Positions 22,434 through 34,223 of a stretch of 64,000 nt of DNA are shown piece by piece. The position numbers were made by a program, and so were the translations under genes. The first letter of the stretch is position 1, and each line of letters starts with the position of its first letter. This DNA is from Sclerotinia nivalis (taxonomy: Eukaryota; Ascomycota; Leotiomycetes; Helotiales; Sclerotiniaceae). The stretch is taken from positions 2,170,001 through 2,234,000 of the forward strand of contig JAPEIS010000011.1 of assembly GCA_029531795.1 (NCBI GenBank). Direction: 5' to 3'. The notes beneath the pieces are model-generated. The model was not told the DNA's origin, made no database searches, and saw only the letters and a program-made list of their open reading frames with translations.

Positions 22434-23392
22434 TTTAATTAACGTCCACACTGAGTCAAAGACTATCTAGGACGGTTAAGAGCTCAATCGAGCTCTTAAC
22501 AGATGGCTATGGGTAGTGCTATCTAAATAGCATACAGGTTTGTATATATTTTTGATGGAGGAAGTGAAAACTAATACTGGGGAGCAAAGCCCGACCTCTA
22601 TACGGCATCGCATATAAAGATAAAAATACCAATCAAAGCATTACACTCATAATTTTCCAAATCCGATCCCTCTATCAATCAAATCCAAACAACCTTCCTT
22701 CACATCAACTCTTTGTCCTGTTCGTAACTTCCCAGCGGTCATGCCTTGCCTAATATCGACTTCATAGAACCCTCCAAACCATGGGGATATTGATCCTACA
22801 AGGTGCCCCAATCCTGTATGTAGTATATCCTCCACCGAATTCTATGGCAGATACGTCATTAGCTCGGGTCGTTCCACGCAGCTCCTCCAAGTATATGAAT
22901 TGTTGTTGTTTTGATTCGAATCGAAGGAGGTAAGGCCTGAACCTTAAAACCGAATTTGATAAATCGCGCCCGATGCCCCAGAGGGATCTTGGAGATGATT
23001 TTGTGGTATATTGTCGTAGATGATGGTGTTGTCCTCTGTTTCGTAATAAAAGTAGTGTTGTAGAAAGCACAATCCGATAATGCGACTGTCAAAAAACCGA
23101 GATCTGGCCTTTGCCATCAGCCAACTCGGAGGCAAAAAACATCGCGATCGGGTGCCTCTTCCTCTTCCAATCACCACGACTCCATCAAATGACTCAAACT
23201 TAGCTCTGCAGACTCTAATAATTAAATAAAAGAGCTGGAGGTTCGTAGAGGACACCGCGTACAGGTGTTGAGTCTTGTCCTCCATTTACTTGGTTATGGC
23301 AGTATTGGTTGCGCAAGTGTTTGTCCAGTATATTTCAAATCGAGGCCGAAGCCCCAGATCTATTTCAGTTTCGATCGAGAAAAGTATTTTTG
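22434..23392. other. Decayed coding traces on the minus strand, hairpin near 22475
   Basis: The minus strand from about 23285 to 22650 has three overlapping frames, with protein-like pieces that need a frameshift to join: FIYLEELRGTTRANDVSAIEF, then, one frame over, GLGHLVGSISPWFGGFYEVD and QRVDVKEGCLDLID. This looks like a gene broken by an indel near 22830. No start or clean splice solution was found. Confidence 0.35.
22475..22500. repeat. Perfect 11-bp inverted repeat
   Basis: Arms GTTAAGAGCTC and GAGCTCTTAAC flank AATC, about 40 bases after the stop of the preceding gene. A second weaker pair (GCTAT...ATAGC) follows within 35 bases. Confidence 0.8.
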
Positions 23393-23566
23393 ATGAGTGG
23401 AGGCTCTCCTGCAATCCCAGTCCATGAGCCTGTTTTGGAAAGGAAATGGTCAGGAAGGTTGTATATTGCAAGGTGGAGACAAAATCGTTGGGTATTAATC
23501 GAGTATCTCTGGAAGGATATTCGAAAGGGATTTGATAGTTTAATTAGTTGCAGGATAGGGCATTAA
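23393..23566 (+). CDS. Possible small basic protein, 57 residues
   Basis: Open frame from ATG 23393 (MSGGSPAIPVHEP) with Trp/Arg-rich body (RWRQNRWVLIEYLWKDI). The composition looks coding, and a TTTCAG acceptor lies just upstream at 23370, so it may be a last exon. No domain recognised. Confidence 0.3.
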   Translation: MSGGSPAIPVHEPVLERKWSGRLYIARWRQNRWVLIEYLWKDIRKGFDSLISCRIGH

Positions 23567-23820
23567 TACTAAAAATATGTTTTTGGTGATAGAAGCTTAA
23601 GGATGTATAGTATAGGTCTTATTAACTTCAATTGATATGTTGATACTTCAGCATAATGCAGATTCCAGTCATCTCATTATTTATCCAGTATTTCAGATGC
23701 TGTTATAGAAGAGTCAATTCATTATATATAAATACTAGCTGTTTACCATTGCATTTTATTTTGTTTCAATTCCAATCAACTTAACACCAATCATCAACCT
23801 CAATCTCAATCAAACTTCAA

Positions 23821-24165
23821 ATGGAGTTTATCCCACAAGAATACCAAAAAAAAAATTCCGCTGTGAAATTGCAATCCTTAATACATATTATTCAGAACCG
23901 ATGATAGATCGGAGTGACTACCGCTATTCTGACCGATGGTGGCAAAAGTTTGTACATGTTTACAATAGTGGGGAGGGTTAGTTGCAATATTCGTGCTCAA
24001 CTTGTGCTGCAGTAAGTATATTTGTTTTCTGAGGGGTGAGGTGGGGATTCGGCTACATTCTAACAAAGTAAATCACAGGCTGGCGCAAAATATCCTTACA
24101 ACCGATTACAACAGTCACTTCCACTTACTCAGGTATGAGTTTTGCCAGTAAGTAGTATAGTTAGC
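23821..24165 (+). pseudogene. Possible small gene with a frameshift in a ten-A run
   Basis: An ATG at 23821 opens a frame that runs into AAAAAAAAAA at 23846-23855. The frame after the run that reads like protein (CEIAILNTYYSEPM, then SDYRYSDRWWQKF and HVYNSGE) is out of phase with the ATG. A downstream piece (NHRLAQNILTTDYNS) could be a further exon. Homopolymer length error, true decay or polymerase slippage would all explain it. Confidence 0.3.
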
Positions 24166-24172
24166 AAGTAAC

Positions 24173-24501
24173 TTACCTGTATTTCAGGGTATGATACCTA
24201 CGTAAACGAATGGGATGGACAAGATGGGGGTCGGGGGTTGAAGGTGAATGGTTGATTTGTACTGGGAATTCAACATCCCAATATCGAAATGGAAGGTTGT
24301 AGTTTGCTAGCAGGCAATATGTGCAGGAGCTGGACTCCATTTCCAGCCTTGGCATAGCGATTTCTTCCTTATGCATGATACCTCGAAACCATCATTAGCG
24401 TCATTCGTGACACCACCATGTAGCTTGGGCGCCATTTGCCCAATTTCTTGTGCCAACAGATTACTAGGGTTCTTTCGCATCCACACTGGAATACGAGACA
24501 T
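24173..24501 (-). CDS. Possible small CxxC protein, frame ambiguous
   Basis: From ATG 24501 one frame runs to 24307 (MSRIPVWMRKNP). A second, offset frame continues from about 24376 to 24173 with SSCTYCLLANYNL and ends at a good GTAAGT donor. The second frame resembles the CxxC proteins elsewhere in the window. I found no convincing intron to link them, so the model is open. Confidence 0.3.
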
Positions 24502-24832
24502 CGTGAATTCCTAACTTCAAGTATCTAATCCAGGATCATTGAAACTTGACATACTTTACTGTATATTCTCTGGCCATTTATTACTCGATTGGCTGTATGG
24601 AACCGACAACTGATGCCATGTAATAACTTTCCAGTGCATAATGTAGATCGTTTTAAAAGGATTAGAGCTTGACTATAACATGAAGCAGCCTCTTTCGAAA
24701 AGGGAAAGTCATCTAAAAAAGGGGTACCATCTAATATTGAGAAAGACCCTTTTAATAACTACATGTTACTAGAATGATTCCTTCAACTCAAAGTTCTAAA
24801 CTTACACGCGATTCATTTCCTTTGAACTCAAG
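24502..24832. other. Intergenic
   Basis: No feature recognised. Confidence 0.5.
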
Positions 24833-25093
24833 ATGTCTAATCTCATCAACTTTCAAAAAGCCACCCGTCGTCCCAAATCAGGCGACAGCCACACTACCCA
24901 ACTTGTTCGACAGAGCAGTGCATATATCGATGAGAAAACGGAAATTGAACTTAAATTACTCCCAAAGTACAACGGCAACAGCCCTGAGATGGACATGCTA
25001 CAAAGCCAGGGTCTGGCTTCTACATCAGTCCGCACACCACAAGGCATCCTACAGCTTCTACCTCAACATCCACAACCCTTGTCTCAACATTAG
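24833..25093 (+). CDS. Possible small hydrophilic protein, 86 residues
   Basis: ATG at 24833 in a good context opens MSNLINFQKATRRPKSGD, continuing with a Lys/Glu helix and a Gln/Pro-rich end. A longer overlapping frame (24774-25193) is less protein-like. No domain recognised. Confidence 0.35.
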   Translation: MSNLINFQKATRRPKSGDSHTTQLVRQSSAYIDEKTEIELKLLPKYNGNSPEMDMLQSQGLASTSVRTPQGILQLLPQHPQPLSQH

Positions 25094-26817
25094 AGGATCA
25101 CAAGCACAAAGAGAGCCAAAAAGACAATCTTTTAAAGGGAAAATAATCACAATTAGGTATGTCTTTTTTTATGCTGAATATAAGTGTTTCTAGTGGGTGA
25201 GGGATTGTATCTAATTCTTGACAGCTTGTTAGTTAGCTGCAGCAATATCCGTAAAGGCTATGAGGATCAGATTGCGAAAGTACAGGAAAGCGTGTCCGCT
25301 GTAGCTTTGAGATATTGATGCAACTTCTAGTTGTGCTACCAATGATAATGATTTCACTTGGAGACCATATTTCAAAAACATGTGATTGTGTGTTCATGCA
25401 CTAACTGAGAAAATTTATGACCTATAGAATAGTCTAATCGGGATCGGACTAAGATATCTGGATTTAAATTTTTCTGAGCATCAAGTAGGCTGTGATTTTG
25501 AATCTGTAGATATTCTCGCTTAATTTGACCGGGGGTAAGTAGTCAGGAAGATGCTATATTATGAGATGAATGAAAGGGTACCATTGAGCATATAATCGCT
25601 AATTACTGTCGCTCTAATGTCATGCATTTGTACAATTTATTACCTTCCTAACACCAATCTTCCCAGTCCCCCCCACAATTTTCATAAGATGATACAATGT
25701 GGTGCTACAGTACAAAGATAGAGTGTCGAACCAAGGCAACCGGCTCGTAATTACGTTCTATTCTTCAAAAATTCAATCTAATTGATATTAATGGCTTGAT
25801 TAAGTTTATTAACTTTACCTAAGTATATTCTACCTCCTGCCAATCCCTAGATATTACTTTCAAGCCTCAACAAATACTATTTATTACGATTCACAGATAC
25901 ATACGATCGACGTTTTCCTTTAGCTCCTTCCTCTCCTACACCCTCTTTACCTTCTTCAAATTTCTCATCATTTATTGTTTCTTGGCTGCTATCTCAATCC
26001 ATTATCTAAACGAAAGGATGATCGCGTATTTGATTCAAGCATTTAGCATGAGTCTAATCGATTTAGTGCTACAACGTAATTGTGTTGCAAGTTGACAACC
26101 GAGCAACTGCTAGTAAAAAAGAAGTTTGTGGAATCGGAAAGACTTGGTTTTTCGTATACAGATTATTAATACTAAAGCACATTAGAGGAGTGAGAGAAAT
26201 ATATAGATACGTTAGGGGGAGAATAGTGTAGTAAGGGCCCATATCCCAGATTTCTTCAATCATTCAACAACCATCCCTCTTCCTCAAAAATATACTCTTG
26301 TTTCATCTAAATCTTACTTTATATATCAACTTATACAAATCAGAGTGGTAGTCTCTTGCTCCAGAACAATGTCAACAGGCTCTCGATGCCAATGTAACAA
26401 TCCACGGTATCAGTTATCTACCTGTAAATCAGCCTACCATATTAAGCTATGAGAGATCATGGCTGGACTTGCTTCTCTTATCTTAATTTTGTCAGAATCA
26501 ATAGGTTGCTATATATAGTTAAGGGTAGGATATATTCATATTTTAGACCATAAATCAATATCCTTGCAATGTTATGAAGGCAGGCAAACAATAGACAACC
26601 AATCAACCAATACTTGAGTTCAAACATCGGTGTACAGAAAGAGTAATGAACTAGCAAGGTTCTCGGTGAGAGCTTTTGTATGAGGATGAAAAGATGATAT
26701 ACCTGATGCTATATAAAGCTATGCTTCTCCATAGGGATTTATATATCAAAGCTATCATTTTCCAATATATGCTCATTATAATCTTCAAGTTTTGGAAAAT
26801 TACGACGTCGACTAAAG
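25094..26817. other. Gene-poor intergenic region, AT-rich
   Basis: No accepted gene. A 27-codon frame at 26367 (MSTGSRCQCNNPRYQL) is too short to call. Other frames follow base composition. Confidence 0.5.
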
Positions 26818-29143
26818 ATGAATCCTACCAAAAGCGATGTATCAGACCTATGGATACAGCATCAGCGCCAAAATAAAAAAACAGCTCAATCTTGGGCCTG
26901 TATATATTGTCCAGAGCGGAAGATATGCCTTTCAGAAACCGACTTGTGGGAACATGCAGAAAAGTACCATCAGGATAGAATACCATCTGGCCAAGATGAA
27001 CTTGAGCGATTTCGAAAATCTTATGAGAGCAATAGTGCATTGAAAAGGTTAGTTGATCTGGGTCAATTGTTTCTATAAAGGGTGAAAGATATAAGGTTGT
27101 GTATATCTTCGTTGGAAAAGTAAGGCTAACCCAAAAGTACAAAGACCGACAAAAGATGACTCTCAACCCCGATCTCCATCGTCAAAATACGATCATGGGC
27201 CACCAAAATCCTCATATAATAAGGCTGTCATTGTTCAAGCAGACACCCCATCTCCACACTTACAATCCAAACGACCCCTCAACTCTCCCCAACCTGATCC
27301 CTTCAATATTGCTTCCACTCAAGCTTCAAAGCCTCCCGCTCAAGTTTTCAAGCCAGGTAATCGAAGAACCTTGAAGAAATCCTCGCCTCAAACTACGTCC
27401 CAGCCAAAACTTCAAGGAAATCGACCTCAGCAACAACACCATCTTCTTCATACTCAGGCCAATACTTCATCTGTAATCTTATCCAACAGAACAGCCTCAG
27501 AAATCGAATCAACATCTCAAACTCCACAATACAGCATCATTCTTCAGCCAGTGATAAGGCCTATCTCCCAAGAGCAACTGGCCATAGAGGCTAAAGGCAT
27601 TTATGCTGGTCTTGCGATGATTGAAGCTAAGTGTATTGAAGTTGACAATAAGCAAGCTACACTTGTGCAAGATGATCCCCCCATACAATCAAAGCTTAAT
27701 AATAAGCAATGGCAAGCTCTCATATCATTACATCGCACTCTTCTTGATGAGCAGTATGACTTCCTCTTAGTCTGTCAGCATCCATCTGCTAGTCCTACTT
27801 TACGTCAATTGCCATCAAAATGTGCTATGCCTGCTAGAATGTGGCGTCATAGTATTCAATCTCTCCTAGAACTCCTCAGACATCGATTACCTGCTTCATT
27901 TGATCACATGCTTGCATTCATATACTTGGTATATTCAAGAATGACTTTGTTGTACGAAACTGTACCGACTTTCGAAGATATTTGGATTGAATGTTTGGGA
28001 GATCTAGGAAGATACAGAATGATCCTTGAAGATAAGGATGCCAGAGATCGAGAGCTTTGGGTTGGTGTAGCACGCCATTGGTATTTAAAAGCTTCTGATA
28101 AAGCCCCAACGATTGGAAGGCTGTATCATCATCTTGCTATTCTCGCACATTCAAATCCCCTCCAGCAATTGTATTACTATACAAAATCGTTGTGTGCTGT
28201 AATGCCATTCACATATACACGAAAATCAATTCTTATGCTCTTCGATCCTGTTCTCAATACTGAGAATGGATATCAATATCGATTGCCATCTTTGGACAAT
28301 ATATTCATTCGAGCCCACGGACATTTGTTTACAGGCAGAACTATGGAGAGGTTTGAACCTGCAATAAAAGAGTTCCTCGGGCTACTTGATCATCAAATTG
28401 GTCGAACAACCAAAAAGTTTATGGAGCAAGGCAGTTATATCGCTATGCTTGGGTTTGCTTCTGAAGAGAATCCCCTCATGAAAGCTATTGTATCTTCATC
28501 AGAAGATAAAGCAGTTGTGTCTTCATCAAAAGATAAAGCAGTTGATGTTGATATGGATGAGTCTTGGGATGAATCTTCTCCTTCTATGATAGTATTCAGA
28601 CATGCACAAAACCTCAACAATTCTGCATTGGAGATCGTCTTGAAAAGAATAGGGGATCCAAATGTTCTTCCTTTCATTCATATCTCTCTCGTTTTTATAT
28701 TTCGTATGTCTCATTTTTCAAACACAATGGATCTTTTGGCGCCAGCGTTTCCATGGCAAATTTTGGTTATTATGCTCAATACATTACTGAAGTCATATAA
28801 GACCTTTAGTCGTATTGAGGATTGTAAGTTCCCATTGCCAGAAAAAGATGACATCTGCCGACCTTTTCTTGAAGATTTTGGAATGCGCGGTTTATTATGG
28901 ACAGAGAAATACTTTCCCGAAAGATGGTTTCTTAATGAGAAGATTGACGAAGAAGAGAAATATCACGAGTTTCCATCTATTCTCGACCAGCGTAAAGAAC
29001 GTATATTATGGTTAGCTTGTCGTATTGCTGATGCCGGCCCATGGATCACGTTTGATAGCTTCAAGTCAGAATTTTCCGCCAAGAATATCGATGAAGATTT
29101 GGAGTCTCGATCCCCCACCTTCGCTTCAGCGACTACTAATTGA
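26818..29143 (+). CDS. Zinc-finger / Est1-type DNA-RNA-binding domain protein
   Basis: Exons 26818-27047 and 27121-29143 join in phase to 750 residues through a 73-base intron (GTTAGT donor, GAAAAG acceptor; the more obvious AAAAG acceptor at 27137 would break the frame). Residues 28-51 form a C2H2-type finger (C28, C31, H46, H51). Residues about 90-240 are Pro/Ser/Gln-rich. Residues about 270-460 match the Est1 DNA/RNA-binding domain: DEQYDFLLVCQHPSA, ARMWRHSIQSLLELLRHRLP, WIECLGDLGRYRM, RHWYLKASDKAPTIGRLYHH and a YYYTKSLC block. The family derives from telomerase/NMD factors Est1/SMG7 and is expanded in filamentous fungi, where most copies are uncharacterised. A 27-bp coding duplication lies at 28486-28545 (SSSEDKAV/SSSKDKAV). 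Confidence 0.85.
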
Positions 29144-30089
29144 TAATAGTCAAGAAGTGAAGAAGTAAAAGAAAATTAGTGTTACAATGGTAGCCATGGT
29201 TTAGGTGATTAATGGGATCTTATGCTCGATGGCTAGCAGTCGTGTGATTAAGGTTATGTGATGGATCGATAGGACCGCAGGAGGTATCAAAAGGTCCAAA
29301 GGCTACGAAGGTCTATGTAATCAGGATTGGGTTTCCTTAATGTAGAGCTTTGTACTCAAGATCAATCATTAGTTTAAATATTATAGTTACTATACAATAC
29401 ATTTGTTACATGTGAAGAATTGCAGTCCCTGCTTAACCTTTAGTAGAAACCACCACAGCTTCTAATCTGATCTCTAGGGACTTGTATATGCCTAGGGATT
29501 GTATGTGTTATAAAACTTGTCGTTCTGAAGTGTTTAGACTGGTTTGTATATTCTAGATCACCTCAAAACCTCAGCTTTCAAGTATGCAGCCAGTGTGATC
29601 CAATACGCAGAGCTCAGCTAAAAGTTAAATATTACTCCAATTTTTATTCTCATTCTTTCCTATCCCAAAATATAAACTTCCTCAGGCCATCCTCTTCTTC
29701 GAATTTAGAATATTAAGCTAACTTCTCCTAGCCTAAGCTTGAGGAGATGAGAGAATGGGAAATCGTGGCTGCGAGCCAGAATTTGAGATGATCAATGATG
29801 TTTGATAAACAGAATACATATCAGATTACAGACAAATAGTTTTTATTATAGCCCTTTACTTCAACAGCAAAAAGAGGAGTGTCGAAGACATACTCCGGTT
29901 ACTATAATTACATGAACATACTCAAAGCAGTTAGGGTGTTGTGATTCAAAGTATAGAAACGACATATTGGGAATAAAACATCATATATTAAAGCACTATT
30001 GAAACTATAAAGCTAGAACACCTCCCCTCTTTCTTACACAATAATCCTCATTATTCCAGTAGAAGAGTTTAGCTATCTTTTTCGTCAAA
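29144..30089. other. Intergenic
   Basis: No frame with support on either strand. Confidence 0.55.
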
Positions 30090-30496
30090 ATGTTCAAATC
30101 CATTCTTTTGCTCTCTTCATCCCTCTTATTCTTTTCTTTAGTATGTTGTATTCTCGATCTCAATAAATATAGAATTTCGAAGCGACAAGCTCTCAGATTC
30201 CCTCCCCGCGACGGGCGAGAACTTTGGCGAATAGCGATGATATGGGCTGTAATTATTGGATTCAGCATCTCCATTACAGTCTCTTCATCAATATCAAATA
30301 CAAAACTTCTTTCTATCCTTTCTCCTTTGCTCAATAAGATTATTATACTTATTCAGGTAGGTATATTGATGTTGCGGGGTTAGTTTTGAGGCTAAAACTG
30401 AATTTATAGGTGTACGCCATCAACCAGATACCTTTATCCTTAGTTTTGAAAGACGGGATATGGTATAAAATCATATTCAACATTATTTTCGTATGA
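30090..30496 (+). CDS. Small membrane protein, 117 residues
   Basis: Exons 30090-30356 and 30410-30496 join in phase (intron GTAGGT to TTATAG, 53 bases, CTAAAACTGA branch region). An N-terminal hydrophobic signal or anchor (ILLLSSSLLFFSLVCCILDL), a basic loop (RISKRQALRFPPRDGREL), a second span (AMIWAVIIGFSISITV) and a third hydrophobic C-terminal region suggest an integral membrane protein. The ATG context (TCAAAATGTT) is good. Family unknown. Confidence 0.5.
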
Positions 30497-30708
30497 TTCA
30501 CAATTGTATATATTATACTTTCTGTGTTAGGTACATTGGATGTACAGATGCAGGACGGACGGAAGTATCGGATTTCGGAGTATTAGTATGAACAGCGAGG
30601 CAAATACTTGATAAATAAAAGAAGGACTTAGTCCAGTTCAATTACTATATACTTTATCATTACTATACTTATCTCATTTATCATCGACTTTTTGTCAAGT
30701 GAATCAAG

Positions 30709-31794
30709 ATGGTTGCACCACCTCTCGCTGAGATAGGACCTATTCAAAATGGCGAATCTTTCTATGTAAGCTAAAGGTAATCTTAGTTAGAACTACATAT
30801 TCTAATAAGACAGAACTACTTTGAAGAGCTCTCGAGTACTGAAGAGCTCTCTAGTACTGAAGACATTGCATCAACAGTAGGGGAGGAAATAGAAGAGTAA
30901 GTTTGAAAAAAAATTTCATTTACTAAGGAAGCAATATTGATTACATTGGACTACAGTACGCAGAATAGTGAGGAGACATTACAACAAGATGATGTAGCCG
31001 GTGTTGCACGCCTGGTTAGCCGTGTGCTGAGCCCTGTGTGACATTGCCATAGCCTAACATTACGTCTAGGAATCAGTACAAGATCCATCTATCGAGGAAG
31101 ATGCTCGGGTTACTCAGCTTTGTAGTGAGTTTCTAAGCCATCCTGTTTCGAAAGATATTGACTTTAGAGAAATCGACCAAATGTTCAGACGAATGGCAGA
31201 AGATCCTGCAAATGCGAGGCTTCCACTCGGAGCTCTCGAGTTTCTGCCCGGCATAACACGAGGTTTGATACGTAAGATTGATCAATTACCTTTAGGTAGC
31301 AGATCCTAAGCTAACCTTAATCACTAGAATTTATTGGTAATCTACAAGAAAATATTGGCGAGGTTAAAATGAGGGACGCTGAGATCCAAACGACCCAAAA
31401 CAAACTTCAGGGCGAAACAAAAGGCAAGCTATATCTAATCGCTTTCTGTGCCCCTAGCTAATGAGGTGAAAAGCACACATAAATTGGCTCCAAGATGAGA
31501 ACAAGTTTCTAAGAAAGAGTGTAGAGGTTTTACAGAAGAGTATACATTGGCTTCAGGAGAAGCATGATCAACTAGAAGGTAAGATACCAGACTTCATTTG
31601 ATTTGTTCATTAATTAATATTGTACAGACAAAAATGACGATCTAAGAAGGGATGTTGTCAAGAAGGAGGAATTATACACGAGTATGAAAACAGAGAAAGA
31701 GAGCTTAGGGAAGCAGCTCAATGATATCAAAAATAGGGTGGCTTTAGATTCTGATGATCAGGGGCCGAGAAAGAAACGCAGCCGTAAAGAATGA
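30709..31794 (+). CDS. Seven-exon coiled-coil protein, 255 residues
   Basis: No single exon is long. Exons 30709-30765, 30814-30896, 30957-31014, 31070-31271, 31328-31423, 31474-31578 and 31628-31794 join in phase to 256 codons ending in TGA. Introns are 48-60 bases, five with ordinary GT-AG ends; the one at 31424-31473 is GC-AG with an AGCTAATG branch. The N-terminus is acidic with a duplicated ELSSTE block; the middle (residues about 75-135) is helical (FREIDQMFRRMAEDP); residues 135-240 are heptad-rich coiled coil (KFLRKSVEVLQKS, KKEELYTSMKTEKESLGKQL); the end is a basic nuclear signal (PRKKRSRKE). A nuclear structural or adaptor role is inferred. Family unknown. Confidence 0.75.
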
Positions 31795-32779
31795 ACTCCT
31801 GGTTATGTAATTTACCCTAACACTAGATAACTTCACTTCTTCTAAAATCAGCACATCAAATACCACTATAGCATTCACACAAACGCAATCAGTTTCATAT
31901 TTTACGATAACTCGCGATTACTGCAAATGTCACAAACCAACAATTCGCCGTATCACTCAAAGATAGAATCTTATCTGCCATTCATGCGAGTCTCGGGACC
32001 ACACAAGCGAGTCGCAGTGGATTGCATTATATATGCGGTTCGGGACCGTGTGATTATTACTATCCTCGTTGGGACGCTCAGCAAGGTCCTTTGAAGCCCC
32101 AAATATTATTTAGAGTTAGGTAGTGTTAAGAAATATTCAACTATGACTAGAATAAGGAACGGAAATTTTAGGTTTCTCTTCAATGATAAATAGGCGAGTC
32201 ATATTCGAGGTAAAGGATTTCACGAAATGATGGGACAGTTCGGAGGGCAGTTTGGCAGGGTGGTAGATTGTTAAGTCAGATGAAGATATATAGATAAACC
32301 TTGACGTCAGACTTGATGGAAATGGATGCATAGATATATTCTTGGTGCAGGGACTTTAAATGATTATTGTCCACTTGGCACATCCATATCAGCAGAGATT
32401 GTGAGAAGTTATAGCAGGCGGTTTGAATTTGGCATGTCGAATTACTGTTTTACACAGCTTACCGGTTGCCACTGTGGCCATTTACGATTAATCGCGGGCT
32501 GGGTCAAATGTAGAAATTTATCTTACTATATAATCTTACCATCCTCGGTAAAATCAAGAGGGGCAGGAGCGGGGCTGGGCAAAGGGTAGGGTATACCCCG
32601 GGTTAACCCGGCCGAAAAGCCACCCTATAAAGTACTGCGGGTACTATAATATCCGTGGGTATATATCACGTAAGACTATTCGTATCATATCATACTATAA
32701 TACCCATATATCTATAGAATTATTGTGAAATTGGAAACTAGGCTGCGAACAGAAGATTGATATCTACAGCTTGTTTAAC
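31795..32779. other. Intergenic with palindromic island near 32570-32660
   Basis: Contains CCGGGTTAACCCGG (a perfect 14-nt palindrome) near 32598-32611, GGGTATACCCC and other GGGTA/TACCC words, the second of three such islands in the window. No gene supported. Confidence 0.55.
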
Positions 32780-34223
32780 TTATAGATAACTTCTAGTATC
32801 TAATAACTCCAACTTATTTGTCACATTCAGATCCTTTGTGCGCCAGACTTCCAGCTCATTCTTTAGCTCCAATAGATCAGTTCTCTTTACCTGAATTGTA
32901 TCTCCATCACTCTCCTTGACGAAATTTTCAATCCACTTCAATGCTGTGCTGATCCATATATTCTCTTGAGGTAGATAGTCTTGGGCCTTTTTCACCCGCT
33001 TCGATCGCCGTAGAGATACTTTTTCACCTAAAGATATATCAGTTATCAATATCATCAGAATGAGATAGATGCAACTACCTGAGTTTGAAAATGATGTATC
33101 GGAATGTTTCCGCTTTCTTGTCTTTGATTTCTTTGGACCTACATTAAGCTCATGAACATGCATCTGAGATGGTGCTTCTGGTTCATCATCGGTTCTAGCC
33201 AGATCAGTTATTAGTATCTGTGATGATGGAGCCTGACAACTTATTAGTTTTCGAATATCAATTATAATCTGCAGTTCTACCAACACACCTTTGTTCTATC
33301 TTCCATCATTTTTCCCTCCGAGAGACTCGCAGGCTGAACCTTCTCAATAAGAGACATTTCCTCAGGTCCACTCATATCCATTACCAAATGTTGTGATCTT
33401 TCAGGCTGCAAATTCGATTTCTTGACAAGATCCTCAGCCTCCAAAATAATATTCAAACTATTGAGCAAAGTCTGTGTTCGTTCTTTGAATCGCAATTCAT
33501 CGTCCTTGGGGATTTCCTTGATTCTCAGAATGGCTCTAAGTAATTTTGGGATCCTTGTAACAGAAATAGAGATTGCTGATGGCTTCAGGCTTTCGAGGAT
33601 AGATAGGCAAGAAGACATCTTGTCCATGATATCTTCTGTTGCTGGTTCACCTTTGGTTAATAGCCCGTTTTGTAAATCTCGTCGCAAATTTCGAAGTTGA
33701 TCCTAATGATTTGTTTAGTTTTTTAAAATAAATTTGAGTAATAGTTCCAATATACCTCTGTCTGATCTCTTTTTGCTTCGGCAATTGGCTCTTGTTCATA
33801 TGCAGTCTCTTCGATAGTCTCTCCAGATTGTTTTGAGCATGTTCGGTTCAAGGTATATACAAGATGAGGTGCAATTGAAGAGGCATCGGCGGGATCAAGA
33901 ACGGACGATGACTTGATCTCCGATCGGATCTCTTTGCTAGAAGATTCCGTACTCGAAGCTTCAATTATCACAGTCTCATCAAAGGAGTGTGGATCGAAAG
34001 AATGGGCCCAATCTCCCCAGATTATCTCGCCACTTGAAGTGACAAGCCTTGGTGAGGTACATGTCGGTATACGAGATTCAGTGTTTGAGACTTCGAAAGT
34101 TGAACAAAACTTGCTGATTTTGGGATCGAGTATTGTGGTCTTGTCAGAGGAGGATGAATTGGAGGAATCATCCCATTTGTCCCAGCTCATACATTTTGGT
34201 GAGACACAATTTGTTGAGGTCAT
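32780..34223 (-). CDS. Helical-bundle (TFIIS-N/LEDGF-like) nuclear protein, 427 residues
   Basis: Exons 34223-33756, 33702-33289, 33232-33079 and 33027-32780 join in phase to 428 codons; introns are 51-56 bases. The intron 33078-33028 is a multiple of three with no stop, so it could be retained. Residues 1-156 are acidic and Ser-rich, probably disordered. Residues about 157-250 form a helical block (LRNLRRDLQNGLL, VTRIPKLLRAILRIKEIPKD, LNSLNIILEAEDL) with the leucine spacing of TFIIS-N or LEDGF-type bundles that bind transcription elongation factors. A basic stretch follows (KKSKTRKRKH, RRSKRVKKAQ), then a final helix pair. The domain call is by pattern and moderate. Confidence 0.6.

Noticed and set aside
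31015..31069. In-frame read-through instead of an intron in the hidden gene
   Set aside because: The unspliced frame meets stop codons; the GTTAGC...CTAG intron with a CCTAACA branch is the only phase-consistent choice found.
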